Below, one piece after another: positions 1 to 6,324 of a DNA stretch of 41,534 nt (positions within the stretch are counted from its first letter, which is position 1; every line of letters starts with the position of its first letter). The stretch comes from an uncultured Propionimicrobium sp. (GTDB lineage: Bacteria > Actinomycetota > Actinomycetes > Propionibacteriales > Propionibacteriaceae): positions 1 to 41,534 of the forward strand of contig CAMIGX010000015.1 of the NCBI GenBank assembly GCA_946221385.1. The letters run 5' to 3'. The notes under the pieces are model-generated. The model saw only the letters and a program-made list of their open reading frames with translations. It was not told where the DNA came from and made no database searches. A program made the translations under genes and the position numbers.

Positions 1-7
1 TCATGGA

Positions 8-502
8 ATGAACTGCAATAGGCCGCAGTTGCTGCGCGGCCTTCCTAAAAGGATTGCTGCGGCTATCGCCCTGATTTTGTGTTTGCAACTCGTGGTTGGT
101 TGTGGCCAGATATACCGCGCTCGGTGGCCCGAAGAAGGCCGACCCGACATGAAACAGGTCACCACAGATATTGAGGCCGACATAAAAACCATCGACGGCG
201 TGACGAGAGCGACAGTCGGACTTTCCGAAGACGGCCTAAACTTCAACGGAGTAGCAGTTCGCGTCTGGCATGACTCGACTGACCCTCAGGTCCTAAAGCA
301 ATTCGCCAATGACATTGAGAAAAGAGTCGCCCCAACCCTGGTTGCTTTAAGAGATGATGGCGACCTGATGGTCGCGGTCAAGAGCGCCGACTCTGAAACG
401 ATGCCATACAAGGAATACAACCCTGATCATGGGTTTATCGTTTCATGGGATCGACTCGCGAAAATCTATGGCTTGAAGCGCCGTAACCCGTGGCGGCGAT
501 GA
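8..502 (+). CDS. Cassette A lipoprotein (putative immunity-type)
   Basis: A 164-residue predicted lipoprotein. The N-terminus has Lys/Arg residues, then a hydrophobic stretch (about residues 16-30) and a V-V-G-C lipobox with the lipidated cysteine at residue 32. A conserved G-Q-I-Y-R-x-R-W-P block follows directly, and the protein ends in L-K-R-x-N-P-W-R-R. The same architecture occurs at 4399-4866, 4870-5382 and, more distantly, 24810-25268. The ATG sits in an ATGA overlap, as it does after the hydrolase gene of cassette B, so an unseen hydrolase gene probably ends at position 11 and this is the surviving end of a third cassette. Function unknown. A surface lipoprotein encoded directly after a hydrolase and present in variable copy number suggests an immunity protein, but that is inference. 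Confidence 0.8.
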   Translation: MNCNRPQLLRGLPKRIAAAIALILCLQLVVGCGQIYRARWPEEGRPDMKQVTTDIEADIKTIDGVTRATVGLSEDGLNFNGVAVRVWHDSTDPQVLKQFANDIEKRVAPTLVALRDDGDLMVAVKSADSETMPYKEYNPDHGFIVSWDRLAKIYGLKRRNPWRR

Positions 503-527
503 CCATGAGAATTCATGCACAAAGCTG

Positions 528-690
528 CAGCAGGACGCCGCTAATGCACAGCTTTCCAAAAGAATTGCCGCCTACCGCCCCCATTATGTCTTTACAACTT
601 GTGGTTGGACTTGGGGTGTACCGAGAACGCTGGCCAGGTGAAACCGACCACAGATGAAGAACATCACAGCCGATATTCAATGGAATTCAA
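528..690 (+). pseudogene. Degenerate lipoprotein gene remnant, cassette A
   Basis: This is a decayed 5' half of a second lipoprotein gene. The nucleotides align with the signal peptide, lipobox region and R-W-P block of the gene at 8-502 (the AAAAG-ATTGC, CAACTTGTGGTTGG and CGAGAACGCTGGCC segments). The lipobox cysteine is lost, small indels break the frame, and the homology stops near 690. It mirrors the tandem pair of intact lipoprotein genes in cassette B. Confidence 0.7.
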
Positions 691-752
691 AATTAACAGG
701 CGCAGCACCGCGTCATAACTTGATTAACTGCGTTACCAGCGAGGAGTAGTCC

Positions 753-1529
753 GTGGAGATTCTGGAAGGCGAGATCAGGTGGGCAAGCTGCGATCGGGCT
801 GCGTGGGCTGCGGCGATTGAAGCCTTCGACGGCAAGCGCCTTTCCCGGGAGAATTACGTCGCCGAGTGGGGTTGAATTGCCGCAGGCATGTTCGACAAGC
901 ACGACCAGCTGACCGACGACTGGCACCAAGCTCTCACGACCGTCGTCAACGCCGACAACCGCGGCGTCATGTTCGCTCGTTACCAGGACATGGGCCACAT
1001 CGTCGAGTGGTGCTATGACGGCTCTAGGGTCGTCACCACCACCGTCCAGTGCGATGTGATCGCAGGCCAGATCGCCGAAGACGCATTCTGCGAAATCCAT
1101 CTGGGCGCACCAAATGATGCTTGGCGGCTGCTCGCCAGAGCGTTACCGCCGATCTTCAAAACGCCATCAAGCACCGACGTCGCCACCAAGACTGAGCTGG
1201 ACATTGAATTTGCCGAGTGGCCTAGCGATCCGAAAGCTAGCCATGCGCTGCTGGAGGCCGCGCTGCACAACGATCCGATCGTCAACTCCGCAGTTGACGC
1301 GTCGCAGGCGGTTTTCGTCACAGCCTTGATCGGAGACGAAGAACGTACCTTCGCCTGGTTCCCGGCCGCCGAAAGCTCCGACCAACCAGCTATCTTTTAC
1401 CGAATCGGAGCCGACGGAATCTTCCAGGTCGGCAGCAGTGACTGTCGTAAAGTCATCGAACCGATGATCTTTGCCACCCCGTCCTTCGAGGACATCCACA
1501 TAGACGAGGAGCCAGAGCCAGAGTGGTGA
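753..1529 (+). pseudogene. EspG-like cytoplasmic protein, inactivated by nonsense codon (cassette A)
   Basis: The full-length homologue is the intact gene at 5552-6316. The two match along their length: start E-I-L-[ED]-G, D-N-R-G-V-M-F-A-R-Y versus S-N-R-G-V-M-F-A-R-Y, V-E-W-C, R-A-L-P-P and the acidic C-terminus ending in W. The GTG start is supported by GAGGAG six bases upstream. Codon 41 (873-875) is TGA where the paralogue has TGG (Trp), which truncates the product. The ATG at 888 could allow re-initiation of a 213-residue product. Everything after the stop stays open to 1529, so the mutation looks recent. The assignment to the ESX EspG chaperone family is tentative (see the intact copy). 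Confidence 0.75.
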
Positions 1530-1597
1530 TCCCCTCCTCCAGCTGACTTGGACAGCACCCATAGCCACAGCGCCGCACCGCTAACTAGGATCAGGGC

Positions 1598-1768
1598 ATG
1601 ACTCTCCCGGCCGGTTTTGAAACCGATATCGCCCATGTCGTAGATCCTCTGGTCTTGGCCATCGACGTCGGTTCCACGGCCACGCGCGGCGGCCTCTACG
1701 ACGCGACGGGACGCCCAGCTGGGCAACGCGCGAAGGTCGCCCACGAGTTCACCACCTGCGTCGACGGG
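1598..1768 (+). pseudogene. 5' fragment of FGGY (gluconokinase-like) carbohydrate kinase
   Basis: The first ~57 codons match the start of the intact kinase at 9422. Both share L-V-L-A-I-D-V-G-S-T-A-T-R (the FGGY phosphate-binding loop), G-R-P-x-G-x-R-A-K-V-A-H and V-D-G. The upstream AACTAGGATCA before the ATG is shared too. Homology stops at about 1768, where the sequence switches to a malG 3' end in another frame. The codons differ clearly from the 9422 gene, so this is a diverged paralogue or an old duplicate, not a fresh copy. Confidence 0.8.
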
Positions 1769-2106
1769 AGTCCATTGACGAAGCCGCCCGCGTCGACGGC
1801 GCTGGGCATGCCCGCATCTTCTTCCAGATTCTGCTGCCCTTGGTGACGCCGACCTTGGCGACGGTCGGCTTGCTGAGCTTCATCAATACCTTCAACGAGT
1901 ACGCAATCGCGTCGGTGGTCGTCGGCAACGACCCGGCCAAGCAGACGCTAGCGCTCGGCTTGTATCAATACATCTCAGAAGAGACCAACACCAACTGGTC
2001 AATCTTCGCAGCTGGCGCGGTGCTGGCCTGCCTGCCGGTGCTGATCGTCTTCTTCTGGTTGCAGCGCTATCTGACCGAAGGGTTGACTAGCGGATCGGTG
2101 AAGTAG
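1768..2106 (+). pseudogene. malG: 3' fragment of MalG-type sugar ABC transporter permease
   Basis: The reading frame from 1768 encodes the C-terminal ~112 residues of a MalG/CUT1 permease. It begins at the cytoplasmic EAA loop (E-A-A-R-V-D-G-A then I-L-L-P-L-V-T-P), which contacts the ATPase. It continues through A-T-V-G-L-L-S-F-I-N-T-F-N-E-Y and a last membrane segment, and ends K-Stop. The first two thirds of the gene are missing and no malE, malF or malK is present nearby. A short product from TTG at 1840 is possible, but it would not make a working permease. Confidence 0.85.
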
Positions 2107-2147
2107 CTCGGGCCGCAGTTCAGCCCGCTCCATCGGGATCATCAAAG

Positions 2148-2163
2148 AAAGTTATCCACAGAT
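2148..2163 (+). promoter_or_regulatory. DnaA-box-containing 16-mer upstream of cassette B
   Basis: The 16 bases AAAGTTATCCACAGAT contain the perfect DnaA-box 9-mer TTATCCACA (2152-2160). An identical 16-mer lies at 22668-22683 upstream of cassette C. It starts about 170 bp before the first cassette B start codon. Its role is unknown. A regulatory element of the cassette or a mark of the insertion site are both possible. The rest of 2107-2316 shows no gene. Confidence 0.5.
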
Positions 2164-2316
2164 CTGGGACCTGGTCGATTTTCTGGTCTGTCTACCGCGC
2201 ATAATCGTAGTCATCAGCGGTACCTAATCACGCTCCGCGTGGAGCGCGATCTGCCTGACAGCTCAAGCGAGACCAAGGGCGTTGCGTGGTTGGCTTCGAT
2301 TATTGGAGCGGTCCTG

Positions 2317-2628
2317 ATGAATGACGATTACCAGGTAGATCTGGGCGAGTTGGCCGAAGCTGCGGTCCAGCTAGACAATGTCAGCGCACTAGTCGCAGAA
2401 CAGTGTGCCGGCGCCGATTTCTCGACCTTCAGCAGTTGGTCTGGTGGGCTTGCTGCGCTGGCGAGCGCGCGCTTCGAATCAGCGATCCGGCAAGTGCAGC
2501 AGCAGCTGGCTGAGCAAGGTGACTCACATCCTGCGACGTTGGCGTTGATCGCCAAAAAGTATGAGGCGCAGGAAGCGGACGCCGCACAGGCCATCAAACA
2601 GCTCTTCGAAGGGAGGATCGAACGATGA
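2317..2628 (+). CDS. EspC/WXG100-like small helical protein (cassette B, gene 1)
   Basis: A 103-residue, mostly helical protein without a signal peptide. It has the layout of ESX substrates of the EspC/WXG100 superfamily: an opening Y-Q-V-D-L-G-E-L, a long Ala-rich helix, a central S-W-S-G turn (W-x-G), a second helix, and a tail K-Y-E-A-Q-E-A-D-A-A resembling the EspC family's Y-x-x-x-D-x-x-x-A ending. The ATG at 2317 is chosen over the upstream GTG at 2239 because TTGGAGCG gives a good ribosome-binding site and because the protein then aligns with the cassette C homologue (22780). The stop overlaps the next start (ATGA). Such proteins usually pair with a partner and guide export by type VII secretion; that role is inferred. 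Confidence 0.6.
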   Translation: MNDDYQVDLGELAEAAVQLDNVSALVAEQCAGADFSTFSSWSGGLAALASARFESAIRQVQQQLAEQGDSHPATLALIAKKYEAQEADAAQAIKQLFEGRIER

Positions 2629-2957
2629 ACTATTGGGAAAACGGCATGTCTTGGCCGACCGAGAATCTTGCTGCGACATCATTCAACATGTATTCCCGCT
2701 CTGGGGCGATGGCCACCGCCGCACGTCGCACGCTGGCCTGTCGAATGCCCTGCTGGGTCAGCACCGCTGCCGACATCGCAAAGGTCGACCGCGAGTTGTG
2801 GGCGTCCAGACAAAACTTGATGTCGATGATCATGCTCGGCATCGCGCGCATCTACGATCTGGGTGCAGCAGCCGACGAATCCGGCTCGGCGGTCAAGCAA
2901 GTATTGATGCAGACCGGTCAGAGCTGTCATCGTTACAACGCCAAATGCGCTCCTTGA
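2625..2957 (+). CDS. Small helical partner protein (cassette B, gene 2)
   Basis: A 110-residue soluble protein starting M-N-Y-W, homologous to the 89-residue protein at 23100. The strongest shared block is W-V-S-x-A-A-[DN]-I-A-K-[VL]-D-R-E. There is no signal peptide or membrane segment. It overlaps the gene before it by 4 bp and the hydrolase gene after it by 13 bp, so it is almost certainly translationally coupled to both. Its size and place directly after an EspC/WXG100-like gene suggest it is the second member of a WXG-type pair, or an export domain split off the hydrolase. I do not recognise a named family. Confidence 0.65.
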   Translation: MNYWENGMSWPTENLAATSFNMYSRSGAMATAARRTLACRMPCWVSTAADIAKVDRELWASRQNLMSMIMLGIARIYDLGAAADESGSAVKQVLMQTGQSCHRYNAKCAP

Positions 2958-4402
2958 AGGAGAACTTGGCGGCCCGCGGTATCGACGTATCAACCTCCGG
3001 CATTGTGTCTGCACCCGACGCCGCGACCCCAGAAGAGATCGCGGGCGCCTCGCGAGCCGTCGACGCCCTGACACGGCAGGTCTATGTGCTAGACCATCGA
3101 GTGGGAAGCGAAATCGATGCCCTGACTCACTCGGTGAGAAAGTCGCAGCGCGGCATTGTCGACGTGGACGAGATGAACGCCGTTCGGCTCAACGCCCTTG
3201 AGGACGTGACCTGGAATGGCCGGTTGAGAGCTGGGATCCTGAGCGCGAACCTCGTCAAACGTCAAGCACTTTTGACTTCGCTGCGCCGCGGCGAACTGCC
3301 GCGCGGCATCTATCAACAACTCATCGACGGGGTGGCCCCGTCATTGACCGAACGATTAGCGTTCACCGCCTACACTGCAGCGAACTCGCCCTTCTGGGAC
3401 GCGCTACTGAAAAACTGGGGCACCCCGAATCAACGCCACGTGACCGGACCTTACATGCACGCCTTGTGGGGAAACTTCTTTGCCGACGGCAAACCGTTGA
3501 CACCCAAGCTACTACTCGCAAACGGTCGAGCAGCTGCCGAAAAGCCCGTCCTAAAGAACCTTCCAGAACTGATTGACGAAATGGAAGCGGTGTATGAAGA
3601 GATGAAGGACGAGGAACAGGCGCGCATTCAGGTCAGCGTTACCGTTGGGGCTGACGGCGAACCACGCTTCACCGCAATAATTCCCGGCACCGCCGTTCCT
3701 ATCAATGAATACCATGGATGGAACAAGCATCCCAAAGGCCTGGATTGGCCAGCCAACGCCAAGGCCAAGGGATTCGGGGATTCGGCCGTCACCCAGTCGA
3801 TCGCAGGTGCTATCGAGTTAGCCGTGCGGCAATACGAGATAGACACTGGCAGGACGCTCACTAGCCCGCCGAAGCTACTGCTTGCCGGCCACTCGCAAGG
3901 CGGCATAGTCGCAGCCAACTTAGCAGCAGATCCCAGTTTTTCAGCCAGATTCAATATTGAGCACGTGCTAGCTGTCGGCTCCCCAGTCGAAGACATCGAA
4001 GTACCCTCACACACCAAGGTCACCACACTGGTGAACCAAGACGATCCCGTACCAAGACTGGACGGTGACCTGAAAGAAATAACATCGGTGCTGCATCCAT
4101 TGAGTCCGCCTGGGACCGGCCAGGCGGTCGATGCGATTCGGCCTTCCTGGACACCTCCAGACAACTATGAAGAAATACGTTTCTTGAACAAGGACCACCG
4201 CGAAACAAATGCGACTTTATTAGAGAAGCTGAACCCTTTTGACGACCATGCAGTTAAATTATATGCGCAAAGAGCAGAGAGACCGCTGACCCTCAATCGG
4301 GACTCGATGCTGGGTGTACTAGAACGAGATATCAGCGAGTACCTGAATAATGCAGACGATTCGACTCGAATATTTTACACCTCTCAGGTAGGCCGACGAT
4401 GA
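2945..4402 (+). CDS. Alpha/beta-hydrolase (GHSQG lipase-like), candidate secreted effector (cassette B)
   Basis: A 485-residue protein. Residues ~1-190 are helical, with the conserved block D-E-M-N-A-V-R-L-N-A-L. The remainder is an alpha/beta-hydrolase with the nucleophile elbow A-G-H-S-Q-G-G and Ser317 as the likely catalytic residue. The acid is probably an Asp in N-Q-D-D-P-V-P-R-L-D-G, and the base the His in F-D-D-H-A-V. The start ATG at 2945 fits the alignment with the cassette C homologue (M-R-S-L-K-E-N-L-A versus M-E-T-L-T-K-E-L-A). The frame is open further upstream, but that part is covered by genes 1 and 2. There is no Sec signal peptide, so export would need another route such as type VII secretion. 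Substrate unknown; lipid or ester hydrolysis is the family-level expectation. Confidence 0.7.
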   Translation: MRSLKENLAARGIDVSTSGIVSAPDAATPEEIAGASRAVDALTRQVYVLDHRVGSEIDALTHSVRKSQRGIVDVDEMNAVRLNALEDVTWNGRLRAGILSANLVKRQALLTSLRRGELPRGIYQQLIDGVAPSLTERLAFTAYTAANSPFWDALLKNWGTPNQRHVTGPYMHALWGNFFADGKPLTPKLLLANGRAAAEKPVLKNLPELIDEMEAVYEEMKDEEQARIQVSVTVGADGEPRFTAIIPGTAVPINEYHGWNKHPKGLDWPANAKAKGFGDSAVTQSIAGAIELAVRQYEIDTGRTLTSPPKLLLAGHSQGGIVAANLAADPSFSARFNIEHVLAVGSPVEDIEVPSHTKVTTLVNQDDPVPRLDGDLKEITSVLHPLSPPGTGQAVDAIRPSWTPPDNYEEIRFLNKDHRETNATLLEKLNPFDDHAVKLYAQRAERPLTLNRDSMLGVLERDISEYLNNADDSTRIFYTSQVGRR

Positions 4403-4866
4403 ATCTGGTCAAGAATCTCATTGCAGTTATCGCAATCTGCGCTCTGCTTCTTCTGACTGGCTGTGGTCAGATTTACCGCGAACGCTGGCCCGTAGAAACC
4501 CGACCTGACATCAAACAAGTGGCCGACGAAATCAAAATAGAAGTGGCAGCCATCGAAGGAGTTACTTACGCCCAAGTGGGACTAGGCGGCGGCGGCTTGA
4601 GCGTTAATGATGTGAGCATCTCTGTACGCTACGCGTCCACCGACCCCAACAGATTGACTGAAATCGCTAACCAAGTAGAAGCCATGGTCGCACCGAAACT
4701 CGTTGCCTTGAGAGACGACGGAACACTTACAGTGAAAGTGAAAAGCGACAACCGTGACCTGATGCCCTATGAATCCTTTTATCCCGATCATGGTCGGATT
4801 GGCGTCACATGGGATGAACTCGCCAAAATACATGGCTTGAAACGCCCTAATCCCTGGCGGCGCTGA
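4399..4866 (+). CDS. Cassette B lipoprotein 1 (putative immunity-type)
   Basis: A 155-residue lipoprotein with a short basic start, a hydrophobic core and a perfect L-T-G-C lipobox (Cys22). The conserved R-E-R-W-P-V-E-T-R-P-D region follows, then a mixed alpha/beta domain ending L-K-R-P-N-P-W-R-R. The start codon overlaps the hydrolase stop (ATGA), so the two are translationally coupled. A 109-bp stretch (4462-4570) is identical to part of the next gene. Coupling to a predicted secreted hydrolase and an outer-face membrane location make it a candidate immunity or anchoring protein; no activity can be read from the sequence. Confidence 0.8.
   Translation: MNLVKNLIAVIAICALLLLTGCGQIYRERWPVETRPDIKQVADEIKIEVAAIEGVTYAQVGLGGGGLSVNDVSISVRYASTDPNRLTEIANQVEAMVAPKLVALRDDGTLTVKVKSDNRDLMPYESFYPDHGRIGVTWDELAKIHGLKRPNPWRR
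4462..4570 (+). repeat. 109-bp direct repeat, copy 1 (lipoprotein 1)
   Basis: From the lipobox Cys codon onward, 109 bases are identical to 4978-5086. The later shared block around 4738-4795 versus 5254-5311 keeps the same 516-bp offset. The tandem genes therefore arose by duplication, with recent origin or gene conversion preserving this segment. Confidence 0.9.
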
Positions 4867-4869
4867 ACA

Positions 4870-5382
4870 ATGACCACCAAGCCTCACACCGCCCCGTTAC
4901 TCAATTGTCTCAACAGTGGGCATTCACAAAACATCAAGCTAGTTGCTGTCTTCGTTTGTCTGGTGCTTGTCACCGGTTGTGGTCAGATTTACCGCGAACG
5001 CTGGCCCGTAGAAACCCGACCTGACATCAAACAAGTGGCCGACGAAATCAAAATAGAAGTGGCAGCCATCGAAGGAGTTACTTACGTCCAAGTCGGATTG
5101 TCAAGCGGGGGCTTGACCATCAATGGGGTGAGCGTCACCGCATACTATGCGTCCACCGACCCACAAACATTGAAGGGCGTCGCTAACCAAATCGAAGCCA
5201 TGATCGCACCAAAGCTAGTGGCCTTAAGAGATGATGGATCGCTTGGGGTGAGAGTGAAAAGCGACAACCGTGACCTGATGCCCTATGAATCCTTTCATCC
5301 CGATCATGATCGCATTAGCGTCACCTGGGATGAACTCGCCAAAATACATGGCTTGAAACGCCCCAACCCGTGGCGCCGATGA
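4870..5382 (+). CDS. Cassette B lipoprotein 2 (putative immunity-type)
   Basis: A 170-residue lipoprotein that is a tandem duplicate of the preceding gene, three bases after its stop. The N-terminus is longer and unrelated. A hydrophobic segment (about residues 22-35) leads to a V-T-G-C lipobox with Cys37. From that cysteine the protein nearly matches lipoprotein 1: identical for ~36 residues, then diverging around the middle (S-S-G-G-L-T-I-N-G versus G-G-G-G-L-S-V-N-D), and similar again to the L-K-R-P-N-P-W-R-R end. The conserved ends and variable middle suggest the centre decides specificity, which is inference. Confidence 0.8.
   Translation: MTTKPHTAPLLNCLNSGHSQNIKLVAVFVCLVLVTGCGQIYRERWPVETRPDIKQVADEIKIEVAAIEGVTYVQVGLSSGGLTINGVSVTAYYASTDPQTLKGVANQIEAMIAPKLVALRDDGSLGVRVKSDNRDLMPYESFHPDHDRISVTWDELAKIHGLKRPNPWRR
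4978..5086 (+). repeat. 109-bp direct repeat, copy 2 (lipoprotein 2)
   Basis: Identical to 4462-4570, offset 516 bp. It starts at the lipobox Cys codon and ends in the codons for V-T-Y. Confidence 0.9.
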
Positions 5383-5394
5383 GCCCAGCAAATC

Positions 5395-5537
5395 GACGTG
5401 GAACGATCGCCCCGCCACATATGCGCGCGTCAGCGATCAGGTCGAGCGTGACATCGCGAACCATCGAAGGCTGGTGAGCTGGAATGAGCTCGCCAAAATC
5501 TATAGACCTGAACGCCCCAACCCCATGGCGGCGCTGA
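5395..5537 (+). pseudogene. Third lipoprotein remnant, cassette B (3' end)
   Basis: The segment just before the EspG-like gene encodes V-S-W-N-E-L-A-K-I-Y, then E-R-P-N-P and, after a one-base insertion, W-R-R-Stop. That is the C-terminus of the lipoprotein family. Earlier bases resemble its Q-V-E-R-D-I-A helix. The signal peptide and most of the domain are gone. The lipoprotein array in this cassette was therefore once three genes long. Confidence 0.7.
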
Positions 5538-5551
5538 TCTAGGCGGGAGAG

Positions 5552-6316
5552 ATGGAGATTCTAGACGGCGACATTAGACAGGCGACATGTGATCGAGTCG
5601 CCTGGGCAGCGGCGGTGCAAGCTTTCACCGGTCACGACTTGGCGCGAGACGATCACGTCGCCGAATGGGGCTGGATCGCTGCCGGAATGTTTGACGAACA
5701 CGACCACCTCAAAGACGACTGGCGCCAAGCCCTGACCAGCGTCACTGAAGCGTCAAATCGGGGAGTCATGTTCGCCCGCTACAACAACGTCGGATACATC
5801 GTCGAATGGTGCAGCGACGGCGAGCGGATAGTCACCAGCACTACCAGCTGCGACATCATCGCAGATCAGCTCAGCGAAGACGCATTCTGCCAGATCCATC
5901 TGGGCCGCCCCAATAACGCTTGGCCGCTGCTCAGCCGGGCCCTGCCACCGGGATTCAAGATTCCCACAAGCCAACCGGCGGTTGCGTTGGACATCGGGCT
6001 AGATACGTCACAACTACCCGCCGATCCGGCGGCTGCGTGGGCGGTCCTCCAAGATAGCTTCGCCACCGACCCGGTGGTGACAGCTGCAGAAGAGGCCTCA
6101 CAAAGCGTCTCCGTCACCGCCTTGGTAGGCGACGAAGAGAACAGCTTTTCCTGGTTTCTGGCAGCCGACCAAACCGCGAGCGCCTACCGCATCGGACCAG
6201 ATGGCGTCTTCCAAGTCGGCACCGATGATGTTCGCAAAACAGTCGAGCCTTTAATCTTCGCCACCGTCGTCTTCGATGAGATCGACGTCGAAGAAGAACC
6301 ACCAGCAAAGTGGTGA
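5552..6316 (+). CDS. EspG-like cytoplasmic protein (putative ESX chaperone), cassette B
   Basis: A 254-residue soluble protein, acidic at its C-terminus, without a signal peptide. The start at 5552 follows GGGAGAG. Features shared with the paralogues at 753 and 25302 are an N-terminal helical part with a conserved Trp, W-x-x-L-L-x-R-x-L-P-P at mid-protein, and a C-terminal [YR]-R-I-x-x-[DN]-G-[VI]-F segment. Length, two-part layout and the L-P-P element recall the EspG family, cytosolic chaperones that bind type VII secretion substrates. A location at the end of a cassette with EspC/WXG100-like genes fits. I could not run a profile search, so the family call is tentative; that it is a genuine conserved gene is much surer. 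Confidence 0.55.
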   Translation: MEILDGDIRQATCDRVAWAAAVQAFTGHDLARDDHVAEWGWIAAGMFDEHDHLKDDWRQALTSVTEASNRGVMFARYNNVGYIVEWCSDGERIVTSTTSCDIIADQLSEDAFCQIHLGRPNNAWPLLSRALPPGFKIPTSQPAVALDIGLDTSQLPADPAAAWAVLQDSFATDPVVTAAEEASQSVSVTALVGDEENSFSWFLAADQTASAYRIGPDGVFQVGTDDVRKTVEPLIFATVVFDEIDVEEEPPAKW

Positions 6317-6324
6317 ACGAAGTC

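Noticed and set aside
873..875. TGA as recoded Trp or selenocysteine codon
   Set aside because: Many genes here end in TGA, so it is a normal stop; no selenocysteine insertion hairpin is apparent and the intact paralogue has plain TGG.
2148..2163. DnaA boxes as a replication origin
   Set aside because: Only one perfect box per site, with no cluster, no AT-rich unwinding region and no dnaA/dnaN/parAB genes.
2561..2944. Upstream extension of the cassette B hydrolase frame
   Set aside because: The extra frame runs through genes 1 and 2 in another frame and has no counterpart in cassette C, which starts where ATG 2945 aligns.
4462..5086. CRISPR-like or satellite repeat
   Set aside because: Only two copies of 109 bp, in frame within paralogous lipoprotein genes.
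1..6316. Insertion sequence or prophage carrying cassettes A and B
   Set aside because: No transposase, integrase, terminal inverted repeats or phage structural genes could be found.
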